The position numbers were made by a program, and so were the translations under genes. From assembly GCF_025699255.1 (NCBI RefSeq), contig NZ_JAILWA010000009.1, positions 1-52,682 of the forward strand: DNA of 52,682 nt, in the 5' to 3' direction. The stretch is from Nitrosopumilus sp. GTDB taxonomy: Archaea; Thermoproteota; Nitrososphaeria; Nitrososphaerales; Nitrosopumilaceae. Within the stretch, counting starts at the first letter, position 1, and the number at the start of each line of letters is the position of its first letter. This document shows positions 43,874 to 49,702 of this stretch, piece after piece. The notes below the pieces were generated by a model, which saw only the letters and a program-made list of their open reading frames with translations, was not told the origin of the DNA and made no database searches.

Positions 43874-45430
43874 TTACTCTGAGGCTGGAAATTCATATGC
43901 AAAGATATGATCAATCTCACCATATGACTCGTCAAAACAACTAGAACAAATGTCGTTTAGTTTGTTTTCAGCCAATAAGGATTGCCCATGCTTGTAAATG
44001 CTAAATTCAGAATCAGTTCTGTCATAACCTCCCATAGGAGCACCATCCAAAATCATTTTACTGTCAATGGAATCCATAACCCATGTGCCAGATTCTAACG
44101 ACCATGCATTACCAAACAAATCAACTGCGGTAGTTACACTAGTTTCAGTCAAATAGTATGTTTTTCCAAATTGATCAGAACCTGCAAAGCCGTTAACGGT
44201 CGGAGTCATTTCTTTCAAAAACAAAGTGACTGGAGCATTGCTATTATCAACATAATCCATGTTCCATAAACCATATTGCAAAGTCCATGAATTTCCAAAC
44301 TCATCAACTGCAGTAGTTTTACTAGTTTCAGTTAGATGGTAAATGTGACCTTTGTTGATTCCATCATGTTCTTTTGGAGGGTTTAGAGATTCGCCTACAA
44401 CCTCAATTCCATGATTGTAATAGTTTTGCCATGCGTTGCGTTTTTCATCCCATACATTTGTTCCAAGGATGTTAAAGTCAAGTGGTGCTCTAAAGGTATG
44501 AACAACTGTAACTATGAGGCATTTTTGTTGGGATTTCTCTGAACAATAACCTTCTGAAGTAGTAATTCTGATATTATCTAATACATTTTCAGGATCATCT
44601 AAAGTGATTGTTTCAATACCATCAAATGCTCTATCCCAATTAATTACAGCTTTACTTTTTCCAATAGATTCCCCATTGGCAAGACCAAAAGCCAATTCAA
44701 AATGAGATACTGAATCAGGACCATTGTCATCATAAATTTTGAATTCAGCTACATTTTGTTTTCCTACATTAACTGTTACAAGTGGATATGGAGTAAAGTA
44801 ACGTTCAACATCTATAGGGTTACCATTGTATGTAAAACCATTATCAACTAATCGTTTGTTATTTTTATCAAGACCAAGGGTAGGAGCTTCACAATTATCA
44901 CATCCACTACCATTACCATCAGAAGTTGTAGATGCTGCCACAAACAATCCAAAATCACCCGCAAGAGTATCTGCTGGACCAGTCATTCCTAAATCATCAG
45001 GATTACCAGATTCACCAATAGTATTACCACCTGTAACAACAACTGTTGAAACTCCAACTACAGGAGTATTTACTCCAGTATTAAGAATGGTAATTACCAA
45101 GTTTGATGCATCAGTCCATTCAGCAGTCCAATCATTGCCTGCCCCAAAAGTCAGTCCTGCCAAGGGATCAACAGCAAAAGTAAAGTTCCCAGTTACAAAA
45201 GTAGCATCAGTTACAGAGCCAACAGTAGCATTTGTGGCAGCAGAGGTAGTGATTGTCAAAGTATCTCCAGCACTAAAAACAGTATCACCATCATCAGGGT
45301 CATTTGCAGTATATGCAGAGACTACTGCAGAATGGGCAAATACATCTTGAGACATAACAGGCAAAGTACTCAAACTAAACATAAAAACTACAGATGCGAA
45401 TAACCAAATGAAAGATTTTCTGTGTCCCAT
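43874..45430 (-). CDS. Large secreted surface protein, cargo of the element
   Basis: The 518-residue protein has a signal peptide (IWLFASVVFMFSLSTLPVMS, end near VFA-HSA), a Thr/Ala/Gly-rich domain (about 35-165) of Ig-like or adhesin style, a Cys-containing linker (GSGCDNCEAPT), then domains with paired Cys (YCSEKSQQKC). The repeat YLTETSxTTAVDxFGNxW occurs twice (near 375 and 425). No C-terminal anchor is seen. A TATA box CTATATG about 27 bases upstream gives a leaderless start. It may change the host surface or act in attachment. Confidence 0.7.
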   Translation of the reverse strand: MGHRKSFIWLFASVVFMFSLSTLPVMSQDVFAHSAVVSAYTANDPDDGDTVFSAGDTLTITTSAATNATVGSVTDATFVTGNFTFAVDPLAGLTFGAGNDWTAEWTDASNLVITILNTGVNTPVVGVSTVVVTGGNTIGESGNPDDLGMTGPADTLAGDFGLFVAASTTSDGNGSGCDNCEAPTLGLDKNNKRLVDNGFTYNGNPIDVERYFTPYPLVTVNVGKQNVAEFKIYDDNGPDSVSHFELAFGLANGESIGKSKAVINWDRAFDGIETITLDDPENVLDNIRITTSEGYCSEKSQQKCLIVTVVHTFRAPLDFNILGTNVWDEKRNAWQNYYNHGIEVVGESLNPPKEHDGINKGHIYHLTETSKTTAVDEFGNSWTLQYGLWNMDYVDNSNAPVTLFLKEMTPTVNGFAGSDQFGKTYYLTETSVTTAVDLFGNAWSLESGTWVMDSIDSKMILDGAPMGGYDRTDSEFSIYKHGQSLLAENKLNDICSSCFDESYGEIDHIFAYEFPASE

Positions 45431-45578
45431 GCTATATCAAAAAAAAAAAATTGCATATAGGAGCTTGTCTGTTTTTGAATGTTACAAAAACAAGGTATGA
45501 AGATATTACAAGAAAACCTAAATCAAATAAATTCCTAGGCACAACGGAACTCAAAAAAGAACCGCTACAGTGCCACTA

Positions 45579-45598
45579 CCCATCCGGTCCATCCCTCT
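45579..45598 (+). other. attR (copy of the tRNA-Val 3' end)
   Basis: It has CCCATCCGGTCCA followed by TCCCTCT, against CACTCT-type flank in attL. No other tRNA parts are next to it, so it is not a second tRNA. Confidence 0.8.
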
Positions 45599-45618
45599 AG
45601 TGATCATTGTTCAGAGGG

Positions 45619-45705
45619 TCACGTGATATTTTGGGCTATGTAAACAGTAAAACCAATTCCAAATACGATAACAGTAATTATTGAAATGATGAGTGCTTTT
45701 TCCAT
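45619..45705 (-). CDS. 28-residue single-helix membrane peptide
   Basis: MEKALIISIITVIVFGIGFT plus VYIAQNIT: one membrane helix, ATG start. It lies just outside attR. Small membrane peptides of this style accompany respiratory complexes in thaumarchaea, but no partner is visible here. Confidence 0.45.
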   Translation of the reverse strand: MEKALIISIITVIVFGIGFTVYIAQNIT

Positions 45706-45791
45706 ACATCAAGTATGAAAGTAATTATTTATGCATTATTCCAAAAATGTACCAATTTGTTTTAATAGAGTTTAATCATAATTAGCCAACA

Positions 45792-45929
45792 ATGAAATGT
45801 TGTATTTGCCAAAAAGATATGAATATTTCAGAAGGCATTACAGAATTAGAAGGAAAGAAATGTCATGTTTCATGTAAGAAACAAAATGAAATAGAATGGA
45901 GAAAAACCAAAGGGCTAGAACGTAATTAA
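45792..45929 (+). CDS. 45-residue Cys-rich zinc-finger-like protein
   Basis: MKCCICQKDMNISEGITELE leads to KKCHVSCKKQ and a basic end (IEWRKTKGLERN). The CxxC...CHxxC arrangement fits a single treble-clef-like zinc site. The ATG start follows a T-rich, TATA-poor leader. Function unknown. Confidence 0.55.
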   Translation: MKCCICQKDMNISEGITELEGKKCHVSCKKQNEIEWRKTKGLERN

Positions 45930-46014
45930 TGAAGACTACAAATATCAATAATAATGATAATCATTACCTTTTTCTTTTAAGAAACTATTTGAATGGGGAA
46001 GAATGTAAAAAAAC

Positions 46015-46407
46015 ATGAGTCTTTTATCAGTCGAAGATATTCAAAAGCTAAATGCAGCATGCAGTGCATTATCAGAAGAAGACAAAATTCGTCATGTTGG
46101 GGTAATCAACGAGTTAGGCAGGTTAGTTGCAGGAGGGTTCAAAAAAGGAGCAACCCCATTGCTTTCAGAAGATAGAATTAGAATGCTATACATGCAAATG
46201 CAACTTGATTTCAATATGAGAAGAGAGTTAGATGATGTTCTTGGTCCAATTGATTATATCGCATCAAGACGAACAAAGCAACTTATTATTAGTGTACCAA
46301 TCGGAAAAAATTTGGTGTTAATTTCAGCTGATCCTGATACAGATGATAAAAAAATTATCAAACGAGCTGAAGAATTATTTGATGAGATAACAATATCCAC
46401 AGTATAA
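46015..46407 (+). CDS. Roadblock/LC7-like small protein, thaumarchaeal type
   Basis: The 130-residue protein reads MSLLSVEDIQKLNAACSALS, VINELGRLVAGGFKKGATPL, MRRELDDVLGPIDYIASRRT, then strands KQLIISVPIGKNLVLISADP and a helix ending in EELFDEITIS. The order helix-strand-strand-helix with a central hydrophobic sheet resembles Roadblock-type folds. In thaumarchaea such proteins occur in many copies. The role is unknown; signalling with small GTPases is only a guess. Confidence 0.6.
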   Translation: MSLLSVEDIQKLNAACSALSEEDKIRHVGVINELGRLVAGGFKKGATPLLSEDRIRMLYMQMQLDFNMRRELDDVLGPIDYIASRRTKQLIISVPIGKNLVLISADPDTDDKKIIKRAEELFDEITISTV

Positions 46408-46447
46408 AATTATATTATTTTAAAATAAAAATTTCAATTCAGAAAAT

Positions 46448-47071
46448 CTAGCCTAAAATACACGAATTAGACTCTGAATCATATACAGTTCCTGGACCAC
46501 ATTTGGAATCAGTCTCACCAGTAGAGTCCTCATCAACAATCACAGTTGGAGATGGGGAAATATCAGGAGACGAGCTACGTTCAAATGAATTATCAAAATA
46601 ACCTTGAGAATATCCTGCACCTAAAATAATCAATACAAGAAGAGGAATCCCAACAATAATTGGAATTTTTAATGGAATAGATTTGAATGTGTTTTTACTG
46701 GATTTTGGTTCAGTAGATACAATATTGTCACCTACTTCAAAAAGAGAAGAACCACAAATCATACAAAAATTTGCACCCAACGGACCCTTTTTTCCACATT
46801 TCCAACAATGAATTGTTTCTTGATTTTCAGGTTCATTTTCAAAAACTATTTCTTCATTTGAAGAATCATCCAAAGTTTGTTTGATTAGATATTTTTCTCG
46901 TAAACGTTTAAGATAATTTTTATCAGTAATCCAGATATTCTTATTTTGGATAAAAGATTGTTTGATGTGTTCTAATCTATATGCATCCCCAACACCTAAT
47001 TTCAACAGAGCGTTTACTTCATCGACTACATCCATGGAATCCATATCGTATATGCTAGGGATAAATCTCAT
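46448..47071 (-). CDS. Zinc-ribbon membrane protein with extracytoplasmic tail
   Basis: The 207-residue protein starts with a helical domain (about 10-65; DVVDEVNALLKLGVGDAYRL), a zinc ribbon CWKCGKKGPLGANFCMICG (about 89-107), one membrane helix (IPIIVGIPLLVLIILGAGY), and a short Ser/Pro/Asp-rich outer tail with CGPGTVYDSESNSC, a likely disulfide. The layout is that of small thaumarchaeal sensors or scaffolds. No enzyme motif. Confidence 0.65.
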   Translation of the reverse strand: MRFIPSIYDMDSMDVVDEVNALLKLGVGDAYRLEHIKQSFIQNKNIWITDKNYLKRLREKYLIKQTLDDSSNEEIVFENEPENQETIHCWKCGKKGPLGANFCMICGSSLFEVGDNIVSTEPKSSKNTFKSIPLKIPIIVGIPLLVLIILGAGYSQGYFDNSFERSSSPDISPSPTVIVDEDSTGETDSKCGPGTVYDSESNSCILG

Positions 47072-47193
47072 TAAATACTAACTGAAAAAGAGAACAAAGT
47101 AGACTCTAGTAAATACAAAATGTCTAAAATTAGAAAACATTTCCAAGACGGAAACAATAGTAATTATTAAAATGTAGAAAACGAACAGATTTT

Positions 47194-47379
47194 GTGAATA
47201 TTTCTCAGAAAAAATTAGAGTTTGAAACATCTAAAGAAGTCCTGTTAGAGACAATTTTAAAAAATAAGGAGAATTTAGACACTAATTTGATTGCAATTGC
47301 AATCAAGAATTATGTAAAAAATCATGAAAAATACAGTCTGGAGAAAAAAAGGCTACTAGATGTAATTTCAAATGTATAA
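47194..47379 (+). CDS. 61-residue helical protein (GTG start)
   Basis: The ORF reads VNISQKKLEFETSKEVLLET, LKNKENLDTNLIAIAIKNYV, KNHEKYSLEKKRLLDVISNV, all helix. It faces the micro-gene operon at 47394 with 14 bases between stops. Function unknown. Confidence 0.45.
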   Translation: MNISQKKLEFETSKEVLLETILKNKENLDTNLIAIAIKNYVKNHEKYSLEKKRLLDVISNV

Positions 47380-47393
47380 AAATATCCCAGAAA

Positions 47394-47546
47394 TTAGTTC
47401 ATAGCCATCAATAACTGGGTATGACTCTTATCATTTCTAAAGCAAGTATCCAGTCTTGATTGCAGTACTTTTAGATAGCAATCAGTAGAGCAACATCCTT
47501 TGTGGCCTACAAGATATGATTTTAAACAGATTTCACAAATGTTCAT
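47394..47546 (-). CDS. Operon 1 gene C: 50-residue Cys-rich protein
   Basis: MNICEICLKSYLVGHKGCCS continues with TDCYLKVLQSRLDTCFRNDK. CxxC, then CC-x3-C with a nearby His, fits a small zinc-binding fold. Its ATG overlaps the stop of gene B (ATGA, 47543-47546), and a GGAG lies 8 bases upstream. Last gene of the first micro-gene operon. Confidence 0.65.
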   Translation of the reverse strand: MNICEICLKSYLVGHKGCCSTDCYLKVLQSRLDTCFRNDKSHTQLLMAMN

Positions 47547-47647
47547 GGAGAAGCCTCCAAGTTTTGTTGTTTGACTTTTGAAATAAAATCACTAGTCATT
47601 TTAAGCAAGGTTTCCATTTGAGAATCTTGAACATGCTGGAAGATCAT
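47543..47647 (-). CDS. Operon 1 gene B: 34-residue LLKMT-motif peptide
   Basis: The peptide MIFQHVQDSQMETLLKMTSD ends with FISKVKQQNLEASP. The core METLLKMTSDFISKVK matches the motif of genes A, D, E and G. Its ATG overlaps the A stop (ATGA, 47644-47647) with GGAG 9 bases before it. Confidence 0.65.
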   Translation of the reverse strand: MIFQHVQDSQMETLLKMTSDFISKVKQQNLEASP

Positions 47648-47781
47648 GGGTAAATCTCCTTTGCACGTAATTTAATTTTCAAAAGGGTTTCATTTGTCAT
47701 CTCTAAGAGATTCGTCATTTCAGCATCAAGGAAATACTCTGAATGAGAATCAAACATAATAGTTTTTTGTGTTGTTTTCAT
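47644..47781 (-). CDS. Operon 1 gene A: 45-residue LLKMT-motif peptide
   Basis: MKTTQKTIMFDSHSEYFLDA is followed by EMTNLLEMTNETLLKIKLRA and KEIYP. It is the counterpart of gene D (44 residues) in the second operon: both have FDS near residue 10, the LLxMTN core, KIK and a KEI ending. First gene after the promoter block at 47803-47866. The leader GAAGAAAAATG is like that of gene D. Confidence 0.68.
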   Translation of the reverse strand: MKTTQKTIMFDSHSEYFLDAEMTNLLEMTNETLLKIKLRAKEIYP

Positions 47782-47802
47782 TTTTCTTCATTGTACTATA
47801 AG

Positions 47803-47866
47803 TTACAATGAATATAACCAAGGATTTCGATTAGGCATGAAATAGAACTCGAACGTATCGAACCTC
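47803..47866 (-). promoter_or_regulatory. Promoter/operator block of micro-gene operon 1
   Basis: The 64 bases match 49570-49633 at 50 positions by my count. Reading the minus strand: a direct repeat of GTTCG (seen on plus as CGAAC-N4-CGAAC, 47850-47863), a conserved GCCTAATCGA-like stretch, and the TATA box GGTTATAT, then a leader of about 30 bases to the ATG at 47781. Confidence 0.68.
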
Positions 47867-47994
47867 AATGAAATTCACCACACTTGATCAATTAGCAAGG
47901 ATACTCTGAAAGATCTTTGGAAATTTCCAATTCCTCATCTAATACTTTGAGATGAAACAGAATAGACTTGCTGTTAGAAGGTTTAATTTTTGAA

Positions 47995-48159
47995 TTATGC
48001 AATTTTCTCAATAGAGAGGATCAAGTCTTCATCTCCAAAACAGTGCTTATTTTCAACACAATTTGAGCATACTAACCATTGCGGAGTATATCTACCGCCA
48101 GGTGCAGGCTTGTAAGTAATCTTGTATCTTTTCTCGTGTCTATCTTCGCAACGATTCAT
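47995..48159 (-). CDS. Operon 2 gene J: 54-residue Cys/His zinc-binding-like protein
   Basis: MNRCEDRHEKRYKITYKPAP continues with GGRYTPQWLVCSNCVENKHC and a helical end DEDLILSIEKIA. Cys4, His8, the CxxC pair and Cys40 can form a zinc site. A GGAG lies 7 bases before its ATG, and its start overlaps gene I by 20 bases. Last gene of operon 2. The stretch 47867-47994 downstream of it holds no supported gene. Confidence 0.65.
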   Translation of the reverse strand: MNRCEDRHEKRYKITYKPAPGGRYTPQWLVCSNCVENKHCFGDEDLILSIEKIA

Positions 48160-48229
48160 CGTCAAGCTCCTTTGATAATTGTTCTACCTGACCAGTTAGA
48201 AGTAAGTAGAATTTTCTCACCATACTCAC
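48140..48229 (-). CDS. Operon 2 gene I: 29-residue FYLLLTGQ peptide
   Basis: VSMVRKFYLLLTGQVEQLSK then ELDDESLRR. The GTG start overlaps the stop of gene H (GTGA, 48226-48229); an ATG two codons on is the alternative. The core KFYLLLTGQVEQLSKE matches gene H. Confidence 0.5.
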   Translation of the reverse strand: MSMVRKFYLLLTGQVEQLSKELDDESLRR

Positions 48230-48300
48230 CAAGATATTTCCTCAGATAATTCTTCAATTTGACCTGTCAGTAACAAGTAAAATTGTTTAAAGAAGTTCAA
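48226..48300 (-). CDS. Operon 2 gene H: 24-residue FYLLLTGQ peptide
   Basis: The frame from a TTG reads NFFKQFYLLLTGQIEELSEE ISW. The TTG overlaps the stop of gene G (TTGA, 48297-48300), and GGAG lies 8 bases before it. Similarity to gene I, with different codons, argues that the peptide is selected. Confidence 0.5.
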   Translation of the reverse strand: MNFFKQFYLLLTGQIEELSEEISW

Positions 48301-48470
48301 TTGTACATCTCCTGGGTTTGTTGTTTTATTCTAAGAAGAACATCATTAGTCATTTTGATTAAATGTTCAATTTCAAGGTCATTTAGATTCTCACGGCCTT
48401 CATTTATCGAATGTTGTGCCATGAAAGAAATTTCGTTTTGTAGGCTTTCAAGAGCTAAAACAGTACTCAA
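48297..48470 (-). CDS. Operon 2 gene G: 57-residue LLKMT-motif peptide
   Basis: From a TTG that overlaps the TrmB stop (TTGA, 48467-48470) and follows GGAG by 10 bases, the peptide reads STVLALESLQNEISFMAQHS, INEGRENLNDLEIEHLIKMT, NDVLLRIKQQTQEMYN. The core HLIKMTNDVLLRIKQQ is that of genes D and E. An upstream TTG at 48494 is possible but lacks the SD. Confidence 0.62.
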   Translation of the reverse strand: MSTVLALESLQNEISFMAQHSINEGRENLNDLEIEHLIKMTNDVLLRIKQQTQEMYN

Positions 48471-49315
48471 TATAGTGCCTCTCCTTTTTCCCAAGATAGT
48501 TCAAATAATGAACTCATCATATCTACCAGAGTTTCAGAATCAGACCACCAAGCAAAAACTTGTCTTGTTGGGTGATTTGCATTTCGCATAAAGATGAGAA
48601 CCTCTTTTTTGTCATTTATTACAAAACACTTGTTTTCAGAATTAGAAGGCATTGCTCTAATCAAATCGGAATTCATGTCAGATAGGAATTCAGGAGTTTT
48701 GTTCAATGGTGAAACTACCATTTTCAGATTGGTTTGACCATCAGTTATCCAGTCAAATACATCAGAATGGTACATTCTGAGTAGATCAGATACACTGCCA
48801 AAGATTCTGAAATCATCGGTGCTTGAATCAACCATTTCTTTGATTTTGTTTGTGATCGGTCCGTTTCCATGCAGTAATTGCATTTTCTCAGATTTTGACT
48901 CATCAGTCTCTACTGCAAAGAATGGAATCTCTTTCCACATTGCAGACAAGGATTCTTCTTTGTTTGCCAAGGTATCAATTCTGTCTTGTTCTTGTTTGAC
49001 CAATGTTGCCACAGCTTCTGCCATGTCCATAGCAGTGTATTTTGTAGGATGAGACAGTTCTGCAACAGCTAATCCCATGTTTTGAAGAGAATTGACCAGA
49101 TGATATGTCTCAGTTCTAGGCAATTGTAGTGCTTTTGCTATCTCAGAAGCTGTCTTCGATCCATACTTGCCGAGATATATGAACACCTTTGCCTGACTTT
49201 TGGTAAGGCCAAAACTGATTAGTTCATTTTTAATTTTTTCAAGAGTTAGTTTATGCTTGTACATAGCAGTGTCTGATTCATTATCAAATAAGCTGATCTG
49301 ATTTTCAGAATTCAA
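48467..49315 (-). CDS. Operon 2 gene F: TrmB-family transcription regulator
   Basis: The 282-residue protein has a TrmB winged helix (about 28-95: LISFGLTKSQAKVFIYLGKY, KTASEIAKALQLPRTETYHL, NSLQNMGLAVAEL), a coiled linker (VKQEQDRIDTLANKEESLSA), and a C-terminal sensor domain of phospholipase-D-like fold (DDFRIFGSVSDLLRMYHSDV; KMVVSPLNKTPEF). The start TTG overlaps the stop of gene E, with GGAG 8 bases upstream. It probably controls its own operon and operon 1 through the shared CGAAC repeat. The ligand is unknown. It is the only large protein in either operon. Confidence 0.85.
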   Translation of the reverse strand: MNSENQISLFDNESDTAMYKHKLTLEKIKNELISFGLTKSQAKVFIYLGKYGSKTASEIAKALQLPRTETYHLVNSLQNMGLAVAELSHPTKYTAMDMAEAVATLVKQEQDRIDTLANKEESLSAMWKEIPFFAVETDESKSEKMQLLHGNGPITNKIKEMVDSSTDDFRIFGSVSDLLRMYHSDVFDWITDGQTNLKMVVSPLNKTPEFLSDMNSDLIRAMPSNSENKCFVINDKKEVLIFMRNANHPTRQVFAWWSDSETLVDMMSSLFELSWEKGEALY

Positions 49316-49416
49316 AAGGAATCCTCCGCAGTTTTAGTTTTTAGTTTGAAAAGGACATCATTTGTCATTTTTAACAGAAGATCAATTGAAGGGTTATCTG
49401 GGTACTGATATGTCAT
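49312..49416 (-). CDS. Operon 2 gene E: 34-residue LLKMT-motif peptide
   Basis: MTYQYPDNPSIDLLLKMTND is followed by VLFKLKTKTAEDSF. Length equals gene B (34). The ATG overlaps the D stop (ATGA, 49413-49416), and GGAG lies 9 bases before it. The core LLLKMTNDVLFKLK is shared with D and G. Confidence 0.65.
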   Translation of the reverse strand: MTYQYPDNPSIDLLLKMTNDVLFKLKTKTAEDSF

Positions 49417-49547
49417 AGGGAAATCTCCTTTGAATTGATTTTAATCTTCATCATGACATCATTTGTCATTTTTAATAATGACTCCATTTGAGAGTCTAAA
49501 ACCACTGAATTTGAGTCAAATGTTGGAGTTTGTTGTTCAATGTTCAT
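49413..49547 (-). CDS. Operon 2 gene D: 44-residue LLKMT-motif peptide
   Basis: MNIEQQTPTFDSNSVVLDSQ continues MESLLKMTNDVMMKIKINSK and EISL. Counterpart of gene A. First gene after the promoter block at 49570-49633. The core forms an amphipathic helix with Leu/Met on one face and Lys on the other. Confidence 0.68.
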   Translation of the reverse strand: MNIEQQTPTFDSNSVVLDSQMESLLKMTNDVMMKIKINSKEISL

Positions 49548-49569
49548 CTTTCTTCAGAGATTGTAGTGG

Positions 49570-49633
49570 TTACAATTGATATAACCAAAGATCTCGATTA
49601 GGCGTGAAAAATGGTTCGAACCATGCGAACCTC
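49570..49633. promoter_or_regulatory. Promoter/operator block of micro-gene operon 2
   Basis: Near-copy of 47803-47866. On plus it contains CGAAC-N4-CGAAC (49617-49630) within GGTTCGAACCATGCGAACC (49613-49631), the latter including a perfect palindrome GGTTCGAACC. The minus-strand TATA box GGTTATAT lies about 25 bases inside. It also lies 40 bases before the plus-strand TATA box of the gene at 49703, so one protein bound here could affect both directions. Confidence 0.68.
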
Positions 49634-49673
49634 CTCTTTTTGGGGTACCAAAAGTGGAATTACATACTATTGC

Positions 49674-49680
49674 TTATAAA
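49674..49680 (+). promoter_or_regulatory. TATA box of the secreted-protein gene at 49703
   Basis: TTATAAA lies about 26 bases before the TTG at 49703. It decides the start, because the open frame upstream to 49604 runs through the operator of the divergent operon. Confidence 0.65.
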
Positions 49681-49702
49681 GGAAAATCAGATTATTTCAT
49701 TA

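Larger units (their letters stand above)
40345..45598 (+). mobile_element. 5.2-kb integrated element at the 3' end of tRNA-Val
   Basis: The direct repeat CCCATCCGGTCCA occurs in the tRNA 3' end (40345-40357) and at 45579-45591; 18 of 20 bases match when extended (40345-40364 and 45579-45598). A tyrosine integrase starts 45 bases after the tRNA. This is the standard layout of an archaeal element inserted at a tRNA gene with the tRNA kept whole. Cargo: integrase, two small ORFs, Met-rich protein, unknown 185-residue protein, RHH regulator, large surface protein. No replication gene was seen, so it is a small integrative element or a decayed plasmid/virus. Confidence 0.82.

Noticed and set aside
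44826-45350. 174-codon frame opposite the surface-protein gene
   Set aside because: Pro/Val/Thr-rich shadow of the Thr/Gly-rich coding strand. No signal peptide, promoter or known motif.
45993-46175. 60-codon frame overlapping the start of the 46015 gene
   Set aside because: A basic, low-information frame inside a well-formed gene in another phase.
49613-49631. GGTTCGAACC as a possible tRNA T-arm
   Set aside because: No acceptor, D- or anticodon arm can be built around it. The conservation with 47849-47864 shows that it is part of an operator.
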